Assembly: GCA_022747635.1 (NCBI GenBank) | Contig: JAKTNV010000014.1 | Coordinates: 11,724,610 to 11,788,609, forward strand | Length of the DNA: 64,000 nt | Source: Hetaerina americana | Lineage: Eukaryota; Arthropoda; Insecta; Odonata; Calopterygidae | Reading direction: 5' to 3' | Part shown: in pieces, positions 1-11,030 of the stretch | Layout of the letters: each line of letters opens with the position of its first letter | How positions within the stretch are numbered: position 1 is the first letter of the stretch | Translations under genes and position numbers: made by a program | Notes under the pieces: generated by a model | The model's database searches: none | What the model was told of the DNA's origin: nothing | The model's input: only the letters and a program-made list of their open reading frames with translations

Positions 1-6
1 AAGCTT
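1..6. other. HindIII recognition site at the first base
   Basis: The window opens exactly on AAGCTT. A six-base site at base 1 is expected by chance about once in 4,096, so the sequence may begin at the insert boundary of a HindIII-partial clone. This concerns the record, not biology, and is an inference. Confidence 0.4.
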
Positions 7-240
7 GCTTTCAGCTTATCGCCTCTTAACCATTAAAACTTCCTCTCTGGTATGCAAGTTTTATTTTTGAATTTCCCATGGAGCTTATCGCAGTGGAGTC
101 AATGAAAGCCTTTTCTTTCAGACTGCGAATTGAGAGCGAGTAGGGCTTAGTGGAAGTAAAAAATTACCCGTTGTTCCAAATCCCGCCGCGGAATGTATGG
201 TTGAATTTCAAATCATGCGTCTACAAGCTGATGGAACATA

Positions 241-270
241 CAGGGTTCGTCCGGAAAATAAGTGTACTGA
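241..270. repeat. Left terminal inverted repeat of the mariner element
   Basis: These 30 bp are the exact reverse complement of 768-797. They are preceded by TA. They would be the transposase binding and cleavage site. Confidence 0.93.
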
Positions 271-311
271 GCTCAAGAAAAAAAATTTATTACACTTTTA
301 CATATCTTAAG

Positions 312-648
312 CTAATATTCCTCAAAATAGGACCCTTGTGAGTCGATACACTTGTTCCAGCGGCGTTCCCATTCCTGGAACGCTCCCGCGAAGGCATTAT
401 CGGGAACCTCTCGAAGACTCGTCGTCGACCTCTTCTCTGCCCTCCACGAACATCTTGTGCCACCGAAAGATCATGTTTCTGGACATGGCTGACTCCCCGT
501 AAGCCTGGTTAATCATACCGACAGTTTCGGTAGACGATTTCCCAAGCTTTACCGCAAATTTGATGGAATAACGCTGCTCCAAAAACTTCGGCATCGCGTT
601 CCGTGACGTGGGTCGAGCGCGGAGGTTCGCGTTAACAGAGCTCCTCAC
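312..648 (-). pseudogene. Mariner transposase, internally deleted (N and C termini only)
   Basis: Reading on the minus strand, the frame 648-397 carries the N-terminal helix-turn-helix (HTH_48-type) region of mariner transposases: FLEQRYSIKFAVKLGKS, then a segment ending MSRNMIFRWHKMFVEGREEV. This part of the enzyme binds the element ends. The likely family start is the methionine at 594-592 rather than the upstream one at 648. After a short stretch the frame reaches a stop at about 396. In another frame the sequence continues directly into the family C terminus, AFQEWERRWNKCIDSQG and a natural stop at 314-312. About 230 residues, including the DDD/DDE catalytic core, are absent, and the junction near 400-411 is out of frame. 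This is a deletion remnant, not a gene. Confidence 0.9.
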
Positions 649-730
649 TACACCACAGCTCAGAGCCGACTGCCTTTTTCAGCGTCGCTTGCCAACATAC
701 CCCCCTCCAATCGCAGCCCGTCAGAGCGGT

Positions 731-760
731 GCTGGGCGCGCCTGGAGCGGCGCGCCCAGC
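731..760. repeat. GC-rich palindrome inside the mariner 5' leader
   Basis: A perfect 12-bp inverted repeat (GCTGGGCGCGCC / GGCGCGCCCAGC) is separated by the 6-nt loop TGGAGC. It lies between the right terminal repeat and the transposase start, so it would fold in the leader of the transposase mRNA. It includes GGCGCGCC twice. Confidence 0.85.
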
Positions 761-767
761 CCAGGAG

Positions 768-797
768 TCAGTACACTTATTTTCCGGACGAACCCTG
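768..797. repeat. Right terminal inverted repeat of the mariner element
   Basis: These 30 bp are the exact reverse complement of 241-270 and are followed by TA at 798-799. Confidence 0.93.
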
Positions 798-1009
798 TAG
801 AGTGAATACTTAAAGATTTTGATTTTTCTCGAGTATGTACTCGTGAATATTTTTCTCGTCAGAAACTAATCGTAAACCTAGTTCACCTCATGGCGGCAAT
901 CTTGCATGTGCGTAGCTGTTAGAATTGAAATTCGATTACCATGTCAGGATTTCGGTATTTAAGAAATATTCCTTGTCGTTTCTTCCATAATTTTTGGCAA
1001 TCTACTGTT

Positions 1010-1235
1010 TAAGGTAGGTTTCGGATGGACAGAGACTGGACACCGCTACACTTCCAAGTCCCGCCTTAAATTTGAATACTCTAAACCCTTCTAACCCTTG
1101 AATACAGTAAACCCTTCTTTAATTCTGCATATTTTCTACTTCCATTCATTACAACCAACATGCCTATCCTTTCCTTCTCCTACCTCGATTGCTTAGCGTT
1201 CTCCTCTTTTTCTATAGCCATCGTTTCTCGTCCCC
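1010..1235 (-). pseudogene. LINE-A fragment: reverse transcriptase tail and 3' UTR
   Basis: On the minus strand the sequence encodes, with one frameshift, the basic tail that follows the reverse transcriptase of many non-LTR retrotransposons: a glycine/arginine-rich block (SNRGRRRK), then RIGMLVVMNGSRKYAELKK. The 3' UTR beyond ends in a CATCCGAAACCTACC block shared with the copies at 28.0, 30.1 and 43.2 kb. Only the last 60 or so codons remain. Pyrimidine-rich sequence up to about 1700 may be more of the same insertion but is too eroded to read. Recognition rests on agreement with the better-preserved copy at 30.2 kb. Confidence 0.65.
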
Positions 1236-1299
1236 ACCATACCTATTACTTCTTCGATTGTTGCACGTATTTTCCATTCATTTTACCTATTTCATCCTT

Positions 1300-2540
1300 C
1301 CTCACACCTACACCTCGATAGCCTCCGATCTACGTATGATCAATCTCCTTCCTTCCATGACTAAGTTTTAGTGCCTTAGAAAACCACGTTCCACGTCATA
1401 TTGTCGCTAAATCTTCTCAGAACACTCATAGTCCACGTCCTTCAGCTACCTCTTCCCCATAATAGTTTCTTTGCGAAATGAAATTCTTCTTACTCTATCC
1501 TTTTTCTTATTCTTTTTCCAAAACACTTCCAAAATAAGGTTCCACTTGCCCTAGATTTTGCCCTCCAAGTGTAACGCTTTACTCGTCTTCCTCTTTCTCG
1601 AAAGCCTTATAACCTTATCAGCCATGGTACTTCCCTAACAACACGATTCTGACCGTGGCCGTATTCAAAATTAAAGTTTTCCGTCTCTTTACAAAACTAT
1701 AGTTTTCCTTGTCCTTGCATTTATCATTAATTTCAGTCGCTGCGATGATATCTTTTTCACCGGTCAAGGAGTTCGTGTGTTTTTTATCGCCGTAGGCAGT
1801 TTACGTGGTAAATTACTATCTTATCGATTTATTCGTGGAGTAAATTCTCATGTTAGGTAACCATCAACTTATAACTATCTTCTTATCAAATATTTTCACT
1901 TAAACCAGAGTGTATTTTGAAATAACGTCAATAAATCTGGATATTTATCTCGTCAATGACAGTGCTTATTCTCAATTAATTATTATCGTTTGCATCTTGT
2001 ATCGTGAGCGCGCAGTTTTTTCATAGGTTTTCATGAAAATAAACGATCTAGAATTCGTAGAGATTTGATTATTTCCCTGATATCTCCTGATCCAGGAACT
2101 ATTTCTTAAGCCATTAAGCGAATGTCTCTGATATGGAGAGCAGAGACTAATAGAACGGGAACATATCCTTGAACCTGAGAACATCTTTCTACCCTCATGA
2201 GAACGTGCCCCAGTGAAACCATATTATCTCGTCCTCCGTGTGAGAGTTTTAAGGGTTGTAGAGGCCGAAATCATTTTGACTCGGCGTATTTTATATCGAA
2301 ATAAATGAAAATGAAACGAATCGAATATGTGAAATGAAATAACATGCATGATTGAGCGTAATGAGGACTTTTCCTTACGCCGTACACGCAGTAATCAAGC
2401 CGAAGGTCGGTTAGTAATTCAGAAATTATTCTGAGGTAATGTGTTGGGATAATTCGTTTGGCAGATAGATAAGTTTTTAACTTTATAAATCTTGTAAATA
2501 ATCTTTTTGCGATTACCTTATCATAACTATATCTTGATAT
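1300..2540. other. No gene seen
   Basis: The first 400 bases are C/T-rich, possibly eroded LINE. The rest is ordinary AT-rich sequence. Short frames here have no recognisable motif. Confidence 0.6.
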
Positions 2541-2544
2541 GAGA

Positions 2545-2692
2545 CTAGCGTGATACTCGCTAGGCTAATAAGAGAAGGCCCCGGATGGATTCCGGGTGAT
2601 GACTCTGCCTACCCTCATCTTCAACCACAGCATCTACGAGAGGGTAAATAACTTCCACGAGGGCGAGGAAGTTATTTACGTGGTTCAAATCC
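2545..2692 (+). repeat. Three stem-loops followed by a tRNA-type B box
   Basis: Three hairpins follow one another: 2545-2563 (6 bp, 7-nt loop), 2580-2596 (5 bp, 7-nt loop) and 2644-2679 (perfect 13 bp, GTAAATAACTTCC / GGAAGTTATTTAC, 10-nt loop). Immediately after comes GGTTCAAATCC (2682-2692), a perfect internal B box of RNA polymerase III promoters. The 13-bp stem fits no tRNA arm, so this is not a tRNA gene. It may be a rearranged tRNA-derived SINE or another structured RNA. No second copy was found in the window. Confidence 0.4.
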
Positions 2693-2699
2693 CCATTCA

Positions 2700-3100
2700 T
2701 ATTTCTTTATGTTATTCTTATGAATATTTTGTTGCATTGGGTGCTAATTTTGTCACTCAAGAAATTGTTTGATAAAATTTAAATATTTTTATTTTTTTCG
2801 CAAATCTCAAGAACTATGGATGATAGAAAATGCACAGTTAAAGATACAAATGCGATTTATATTTGTGGAAATTTCAATTTTACAGACAAAATTGCGATCT
2901 AACCTAAGAGATCTTCTTTAAAAATTTCTTTCATTTAACGAAAATTTCATCGCCATGGAGCAGGAATGCCCTATGGCGATAAAAAAAACGAAGTTCGTTT
3001 GATATCCCCCGTCTAAGAAAAATGCATGTACAACCCTGACAGCAATCCTGAGTGATTGATATTAATGGATCGTTCATGCATTCGAGAACTTTTTGTCTTG
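2700..3100. other. AT-rich, no gene seen
   Basis: Low-GC sequence without a sustained open frame or recognisable repeat. Confidence 0.6.
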
Positions 3101-3720
3101 TGGTCATTGAAGAAGTGGCCCGTAAGCGCCTTCGGGAGGGATCGTACACTTGCTCCGCCCAGACTCCTTCCTGCCGCGACTCTATCCCTCCCGCCACTCC
3201 ATCCCCCCCCCCCACGCCCCTCTCGTATTAGTTGACTAGTGGTGGCCGCAGAAGAATCGCATACTTATAGTACCAGCATGAGAAATCAAAACCGCTCGGC
3301 GAAGTTAGTGCACTCGTAAATATACGTGAATGATCGTGCGAAGACCGCCTCTTCCCTCGCTATCGAGGCCGAGTCGTGCGTTCGGGGAAGAGGGTATTTG
3401 TAAGTGGTCGAATGCATTTCGAGAACCGTGGATTCGAAGGGAGGGGGGAGGATGAAGAGGAGTGGGAGGGGTAAGAAGAGATGGCGGGATGAGGAGGGGG
3501 TAAGTGGGAGGAGGGGTTGGAGAGGAGTGAAGCAGTGGTAGGACAAGGAGAATAAAGGGGTGTACTGTGTGGCTGACGCCGCAGCCGCCGACTGAATACG
3601 AAACAGATGGGACCCACTAAGTGACGGGGGTCGGGGTCCTTCGTGGCGGGATGTGAACTTTTCAGAAGATGGGGAATGTTAGGTAAGGTTAAGGAGGGCG
3701 GTCAGGCGTGCGTGGTTATA
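3100..3720. other. GC-rich, purine-biased island
   Basis: The island contains a C homopolymer near 3205 and a strongly G/A-rich stretch at 3430-3560. Several overlapping minus-strand frames of 85-95 codons read as proline/serine low complexity (the complement of the purine tract), which is a compositional effect. No domain is visible. It could be a regulatory or CpG-rich island, but nothing decides this. Confidence 0.45.
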
Positions 3721-5640
3721 AGTCTCTCACACTGAATGTTTGTCGAAATCTCCTGAAATACTATTTTTTTAATGTGGTCTCTGAAGTATTGACAATAATT
3801 CAAACAGTTCGTGAAAGTCGCCAATTAACCTCACTCTTTCTGTGCGCAAATCGTTATATTTAAATAATTTCCGTTTGATTCTATTCACCCCGTCAATACC
3901 GATATTCATCAATTTTCGATTGGAAATTCGGCGTCTTATTATTTCGCCACAAGTCAATCTCGTGTAAATACTTGGAAATTCTAACATATAATCTTATTTT
4001 CGTAAAAAATTACCGTTACATTTAGGAAAGGAGACAATATCAGAGGAGTTCATACAATCTCCATTACCAATATTTTCCCATTTACCTTAACTGGGGTAAA
4101 AGTAGAAATATTTTTTATTTCAGCAATGCGACCCCTGTGAACCATCTCAAAACGCATTTTTAATGAATAAATAACCGGAAAAATTCAATTCCTCAATCTT
4201 TTCCCCGCCTTGTGATGAAATGGGCACAAGCGAGCTTAAAAAGTAAAAAAAGCGTTTGTGACAGACTTTTGATCGATAGACTATGTAGACTGCAGATCGA
4301 TGAAGAATGAAATTACCATGAAGATCACAGGTAATCTTTGATTTTTAAGTCTGTACTCAGATTACTATTAGGAATTTTCGTCACGCTATGGATAATTACT
4401 TTGCGTACATTTAAACTCTCCGAAAAAGATTATCCTGCTCCCCATCTGAAAACCCAAAGCAGATCTTGTTGGGGAGCTTTGTCCATTCGTGTATATGCAA
4501 CTACCCGCACACAACCGCCTTTTCCGCAAATATTTCGCTCTCTGCTAATCCTTAAAATATTATATCGAATATTTTATGGATCATTTCATTCATCGATTCC
4601 ATTTCCCCGGAGCGAAACTTCCAACTTCCGGCGCCCCGTCGGATGCCACTAAAGCCTGGCTGGTCAGGGTATCGCGGAAAGTATCGAAGAATTCTTGGAA
4701 CCTGACTTCTGGGCTCGCCGCTAAAGATCGCCAGCGATAACGCAGGCGATATTCCCGATGTAATATCCGTTCACATCGCGGGATCGCGAGAGACGCGTTC
4801 GTTACGCTACGGTAAACATTTATTTAGCGACAAGCGAGTCTTCCATTTATTTCCCTCCTCTCCCCGCCTCCTTCAAATCCCTCTTCTTACCGACTCCATT
4901 TAATGGTCCACAGCAATTGGTTCGATCGATGCGATATGATTTCCTCAGTCTGGACAGTTTTGTTTCGTGATAATAGTCTTTGGATTGGAGTGCGCTCAAG
5001 GTAAAGCAAACAGACGCGTGCGAGTCGTCTCGGAAAGGAGATATATTACCACCACAGTGTACACACAAATAGGACACCGCCTGCTCAATGTCTTATCATC
5101 TTATGGCACGCGTCTTTCGTGTAAACTTGGCCACGCCTTAACTCTGCGGAGAGAGAGGGTAGGGATGGGGCGCGATGAGGGATGGGCCGATGGCGCAATT
5201 AAGCCCTCTCGCAGACTCCACAGGGGTGTGTCGCGGGGCGCCCATGTTTTAAGCGATCCCCTTCGACCTCACCGCTGTCAAATGGCCCGTTTCCTTCCCG
5301 GGAGGCAGAACCGAAGCTTCCGCTTCGATGGTGCATCCCTTTCCTTCAAATGCGAAGCGGCTCGGGTGCTTTCGTCATACTTGCAGGCTTGCACTTTATT
5401 TGAATTATCTTCTCCCGACAACAGGTATGCAACCTTCCCCAAGAGCTAGAATACTCCTCCATTAGGCCTCCACACTATTAGTGTAGGAAACCAGACCTAA
5501 GAATGGAAACGGTGGTTGGGGGATGGTGGACATCAATGATATAAATCAAATTCAGTCTGTTAAAGAGTGGGACATGATGGTATAGAGCTAATTTTGGGCA
5601 TTGACCGAAAGGAGAGTTTAGTAAATGTTGAACCCATAGG
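3720..5640. other. No recognised gene; one 160-codon open frame
   Basis: The only long frame is 4967-5449 on the plus strand (160 codons), in the CpG-rich part of this stretch (about 5080-5450). Its product is arginine- and serine-rich with no domain, signal peptide or membrane segment that I recognise, and frames on the other strand overlap it. I treat it as fortuitous. The remainder is AT-rich. Confidence 0.5.
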
Positions 5641-5641
5641 G

Positions 5642-5953
5642 AGTAGTAGTAGTAGATTTAGAGGAGGTGACCGACAGCTGAGGTCATTGGCGCCATTAGA
5701 GTTGGATGACAAAAGAGGAGGAGAATGGAGAGGAACCCAGCGTCGGCATTACTCTACTCTTTACGAGAGGTAACAAGAGGTACGCTGCTTTACGTCCCAT
5801 CAGACGGACGGCGTACTCACTTGAGGTGCTCTTCACATAACACCTCAAGTAGGTGTCGGGACACCACTGAAAAAGATCTTGGATTCGAACCCGAGCCCTC
5901 TGGCTGTGAAGCCAGTGCGCTAGCCACCGCAACATCTCCATCCCCCCCCCCCC
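5642..5953 (-). mobile_element. tRNA-derived SINE, copy 1
   Basis: Read on the minus strand, the element starts after a G run and has a tRNA-like head: an A-box-like GGTGGCTAGCGCACTGG, an anticodon-like stem-loop CTGGCTTCACAGCCAG, and a perfect B box GGTTCGAATCC (complement of 5881-5892). A body follows that is shared with the copies at 20.9 and 46.5 kb, including GAGTACGCCGTCCGTC and GCCGACGC. It ends in (ACT)n, seen on the plus strand as AGT repeats at 5642-5655. The TTCACA loop recalls a valine tRNA, but I would not press that. The open frames over this region are artefacts. I could not find a convincing target-site duplication. Confidence 0.85.
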
Positions 5954-8930
5954 ATCGATAGTACAGAGTGACATACACTCTGTATGATTTAAATAGATTA
6001 GTCGAAGGTAAATTGCTTTCTAAATTTTCATGATCATTCCCGGTCAAGTTTGTTTATTTTATTATTCTTTGCCTGGTGTTAAGGACATAACTGAAGTTAG
6101 CGTTACTGTTTTTAAAAATGAAGATAGGGCTGAAATTCGTTGTTCAAGAAATTTCTTTTTTATTTATGAGACTTAAATTCCTTTGGCTAAAATCCCACCC
6201 ACCGGCGAAAGGTGGGTTACAATGTATCATGATGGGACTTTACATATTAAGCTTAATGAATTTACGTGAGCTTTACCCTTGAAAAGCCTCAGGGGAAGGA
6301 TATTGGTTTTCCTCTACTCGTAATTATATTTCAGAAACCCAATATATGTGTCATTGGGGACGAATAATAAAGAAAAATAGAAATAAATTAATGATCAATT
6401 AATCAAAAGAACTGTGAACTAATAAAGGTTTCCCCATATTCTTTGATCGTTGTGTTTTCTTCCTCCCGTCTCTCCAGACTCTTCGTTAAATCCCCCCACC
6501 TAAATTATTTCTCTCTTCATACACCTATTGCTGACCAGGAAGATTAAGGGTTTTAGGTAATTGTATTTTCTATTATGATTGCAGGGATTAAGGATTTTAA
6601 GGAGTTCCATTTTCTGTTATGATTGTTGGAATGAAAGTTTATGGGCATTACTAAGGAAGCATTTCATATAAACTCCGTTCTCTCGCTGTCTTAGATGAAT
6701 TTCTCCCTCTTAATATCTGCAACTAGCATTTTGTAAACATGATAAAACTTGTATTGGGCCTGATGCAGTATGTACATTTGAACGAGTACCAAATTAATCA
6801 CAGTTGAATATTACGATTATATTGTTACTCGATAAGTGTAACTTCCTAAATTGAGCACAAAGTTGCGCAAATTAACTCCTACTTAATGTGGGCATACCGT
6901 AGTTCAGTTAGAAGCTAGTAATTTGACGTAAATTCGAATTAATGTACGAAAGCAAACTCTGATGTTATGAATTGTGTGAATGATTACGTAAGCTATGTGC
7001 AATGCAAAATTTGCTGGAAAACATTGTGACTACAATTTGAAAGCAAAACTGTTGATAATCAAGTTAATAGATAAATTAGGTAACTTATATATAATGATGC
7101 ATCACTTCACTGCCGGTGCTTCGGCTTTGGCCAGAATGTAACTGTTTTTCCTCTTAATGATCAAGTCTAAATTTTATCTCGGCCTGATGAATATTTTAGA
7201 GTTATTATCCCGAAAAAAGTCCCACATTCGTGTGGGCGCGCCTGCAGACGGGCAGAATCTGGAAGACGGTGTCAAGATGTCTGGAGCATCCCGAAACATT
7301 TTCATTTCTGTTGATATCTTGACCGCTATTTGTTCTTGAATACAGTGCCTTCACAAGTTCAAGAAATGGGAAAAGTTAAAATCGAGAGAAAAAATAAAAT
7401 GCTCTAAAGGTTTGAGATCACTCAATGTAGTTCATAAACGGATTGAGTTGTGTATTTTAGAGCATTAAATCGATTTCAACGGGACAATAACATATTTACC
7501 GCAAGAAAATCTTAAGATCAAAAGATTTATATCTTTACAGCACCGAATCGAAAATAAGAAAGCATTATTGTCACGTTACGCTTAAATTGAGAGTCATATT
7601 TGCATATTACCAGCGAGCTGTTCTGTATCCCTGAGGGTTTTTCCTTTATATAATTGTTTTTCCCTTGAGCTACATTCCTCGTCGAATCAGTGATGACCTT
7701 GAACTTCGTGAGATTCGATTTGGTATTTGTGAAAGTGAGGCTGCCCAAAAGCAATGGCCATTATGATAGACAGACCCACGGTTTTTAATTGCCCTGTTCA
7801 ACACATGAGAGGAGGGTATAAAACACTCGTATACATTTTAAGATTGGAATCAGTTCTCGTAGCGATTATTCGCAGTGCTGACTTGAATTGTTCACTTTGT
7901 GCCTATCGGCAAAAAGGAGTCGACGTGAGTTATCATGATTTTCACCTCCTGAACTTCATTCACCACCATAAAAATCATTATATTTAAAGACCTCAATGGT
8001 TCACTCTTCATGTACTTCCCCGATGCTAACTTCATGTCTGCCCGATTCAGTCAAGTGTTTTCGCGTGAGTTTCTTGGCTTTAATCGAGGATTAAATAAAC
8101 GGTTTTGATGCTGTCTCCATTATGTTGTACCAAATAAGAAACGCCTTTCATAAAATTTTCGGAACCATTCCTCAAAGAGGAGATTACATCACAAATGTAA
8201 TGTTTTTGTAGCTTGGATGGTTATAAGGTTTCCGTGGCGTTTTGATGCATACGTAAGGCAGTTTGGCTCCAGGTTTGTCCTCCGCCTTCTGTTGGCGCAA
8301 AAAGAATGAAAATGGAGATACTGTCGTAAAATAAAAAAACAAAGCAGAGGAAAGCTCAAAATCCGAACTACTGTTTGTATTATTTAGCCTTGGTTTTGTG
8401 TCGAAACGAAAGATAAACGAATGGTCAAATCTATTGGCATTTGAATGAATTTCTGTCTTATATTTCGATGGTCTCATTTGTCGACATATTGCGGAGTCTC
8501 CATTATTTTTCCTCGACGTCCGAAGTAAAATGAACAATCGTGTACATCTCAAAAAGTCTTGCTACCGACTACTCTCGGCTGGAGAAAATGTCAGCCTAGT
8601 TTCTCTAACCACTCAGGAATCGCTATTTTCTCATCTTCATCATATTTTTTTGAGAATCAGCTGGTCTTCTTTTGGAGGTTTACCTAATATTAAGTATGAG
8701 CATTAATGACATAAATGTATACTTATTCCGACGAGTGCCAGATACTTACGCATGTTCTGCATGTGGCTAAGTGATGTGAAACATCACAGCCCTTATATTT
8801 ATTTCATTACATTCGCATACATCTCCCCCTCGGTTGAAGCCGGACTGACCCACTTTCTGGTGTGGAGACATGACGGAGGTGTATGAAACCCTAGTTTTGT
8901 TTGGTTCTGGCTCTGTTTTATCTCCTGTTA
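5954..8930. other. No gene seen
   Basis: Unique-looking AT-rich sequence. Frames reach about 77 codons with no recognisable motif. A small hairpin CCCACATTCGTGTGGG lies near 7220. Confidence 0.6.
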
Positions 8931-8938
8931 AATGATGT

Positions 8939-8986
8939 TTCACTACCTCTAAGAATGCTCGGATTCCAAGAGGTAGTGAGCTGAAA
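8939..8986. repeat. Hairpin with a 10-bp perfect stem
   Basis: CACTACCTCT (8941-8950) pairs with AGAGGTAGTG (8969-8978), and an inner GAAT/ATTC pair extends it to a short loop. A minor GTGATGT/ACATCAC hairpin lies about 170 bases upstream, near 8771. No function can be assigned. Confidence 0.5.
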
Positions 8987-8989
8987 ATC

Positions 8990-10375
8990 ATGGAGATAAA
9001 ATATCGGCAAATACATATTTAAAAAAAATGGAGGGAAAATATTTAATTTATATAATGTTTGTTTTTATTTTTGATGATATCTCACGTATAGGGTTTAATT
9101 GATAATCGAGACGGAATATTTTCAATAAGGTATGTATAATTAAGAAATTCCATTCTGGGAAGAAGCCGCCTTCTGTGGAATATACCGCTCTTATCTTAAA
9201 TTCTCGTCTCTTATCGCCCATCCGAAGCGACGTGATTAGCGGGATTGAGCAACCCGTTATCATGTCAATATTGGCAACATCTCGGTTTCATTACTTGTGG
9301 TTGATGCGACTGTTATCTCTAGCCCAAAAACTTCTCTGCGTATTTTGCTTTTTTGGTTTTTGTCGCCACAGATGTGGCTGTTAGCATTTTTTAGTTTTTC
9401 AGTCCAAATTTAATTGTTTCTGAGGCCTCATCTGGGGGATGCAAGGCGACTACCCGAATCGAGATCTCTCTCAATCACTCTTATTATACCTGATTTAATA
9501 TGGCCATTCTATTCTATCATTATTTTGTGCCACGCCAGGCTATACATCCGTTCTTATTTCCACACAATTGTACGAGTTGCTGAATACATGGAATTAAGGC
9601 AAAACCGTTTTTATTGGCGAATTTTCTGTGATTCTTATCTCTATTTCCAATCCTTCAATTAATTACTTTTACTCCTGTATTCACTTCCCTTGCACGCTTT
9701 GTCTCTTCTAAATTTTCTTGTATCTCGCCTATTAAACAACCTCGCGGTAAGGTTTTAAATCTCGTAAATGTTTTCCAAATCCAAGAGAATTTTATCAATT
9801 TTTCTTCTTCATAAACAAATTAATGATCGTTATTTAAAAAAAACATTTGTTGAGAACAATGAATTTTGAATGATTTGCCAAATTTGAACTATACGAGTAT
9901 CTTATTTATTGATTGCTACATGTTACACGATTGTTATATGGCTAATTTTTTATATAGAGGTAGCGAGCTAATTTTTAAAAATTCATGAATAATTTTCCTC
10001 TAACCCCTAATCTGTTACGATTTTGAATTCGCCGCCACGATTTTTGGACCGGAAACTTAAAACCCACAACTGTCTATTTTATTTAAAAATTGTTAACCGT
10101 GTGCTTCTGAGGAGTTTGATAGGAATTGCCTCTATCTGTTGTAAATTTTTCTGTGATGATTTGTTAATGCGTGATTTAGATTTCTGGGCTAAATATAGAG
10201 TTGTTTATTGAGCACTTTTTGGATTGAATTTATGGTTCATATGTGACGTTGACTATGCGAAGAAAAATAGTTACACATGCTGTCGGTCTGCGGGGTGTTT
10301 GGTCTTCCAAATTTATAATAAAAGTGACGGTAATAGCTCGAACATTCTGAATACCGGAGGATATCCATCCATATG
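8990..10375. other. No gene seen
   Basis: AT-rich sequence with only short frames (up to about 82 codons). No repeat family recognised. Confidence 0.6.
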
Positions 10376-10414
10376 AACCTTACGGTTGGTTGATCACAAT
10401 CAACCTTACGGTTG
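10376..10414. repeat. Short direct repeat with internal hairpin
   Basis: AACCTTACGGTTG occurs at 10376-10388 and again at 10402-10414, and GGTTGA/TCAACC between them can pair. A related palindrome, ATCAACCCTAAGGTTGAT, lies at 38529-38546. Confidence 0.6.
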
Positions 10415-11030
10415 AATGATAAAACCACTTTTAACTTAATCGACAGAAATTGAAAAAATAATAAAATGCCTTGTATTTTAACCACAAAGTGCTTTAGACG
10501 TAAACCGAACATTTTATTCGCGGCTTGAGTCGATTATTTTTACCTTTTCCCACCGTCCACATTAATCATTCTCATTCGATAACTTCCGTTCCACTGAGGA
10601 CTACTCGTGGGCCGACACCTATCGGCTGCGTTTTCCAAAGGTCAAACTCCCATCCCTTTTATTATATCGGACGGAAAAACAAATTTTCTGGGCGGTGCCC
10701 GGCGTAAGTGCCACCTGTTGCCGTGGTATGGGAGAGGTCGTGCAACCTGATGAACGAAATTGAAAAAAAAAGAAAGTTTGAGACGTTGAAGGCGGAAAGA
10801 AAAAGGAAGAAGAGGAGAGTATGAAAAGGAGAAGAAGGAATGAAAAAGGAAGAGGGATGGAGTAAACTCACGCTCCCGGTACCTCCATTGCCTCCGAGGC
10901 GTTTCGGCGAAAACGTGTCGACTGGATTATGCTCCGGAGAAAATTATACGTCAGGTGGAGATAAAAAGAGGATGAGAGGGAGGGGCGTCGAGGCTCGGAG
11001 AGGTTAAGGGAGAGAGAAAGGATCTTTCAG
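10415..11030. other. Purine-rich tract, no gene seen
   Basis: From about 10760 to 11030 the plus strand is strongly A/G-rich, with GAAGAAGG-like runs. The rest is mixed sequence. Frames here translate to low-complexity peptides. Confidence 0.5.

Larger units (their letters stand above)
241..797 (-). mobile_element. Non-autonomous Tc1/mariner element, 557 bp
   Basis: The element is bounded by perfectly matching 30-bp terminal inverted repeats (241-270 and 768-797, outer end CAGGGTTCGTCCGGAAAATA) and flanked by TA on both sides (239-240 and 798-799). TA is the target duplication of the Tc1/mariner superfamily. Inside are the start and the end of a mariner transposase on the minus strand, joined after loss of the middle. 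A full mariner is about 1.3 kb, so roughly half is missing. The catalytic aspartates lay in the missing part, so the copy cannot make active enzyme, but its intact ends could be mobilised by a full-length relative. The perfect ends suggest recent insertion or conserved function. Confidence 0.93.

Noticed and set aside
4967..5449. 160-codon plus-strand open frame
   Set aside because: CpG-rich composition, arginine/serine-rich product, no domain, and an overlapping opposite frame. Length alone is not evidence in a window with several such islands.
5881..5952. tRNA gene on the minus strand
   Set aside because: A and B boxes are good, but the sequence continues into a body shared with two other copies and has no acceptor stem; it is a SINE head.
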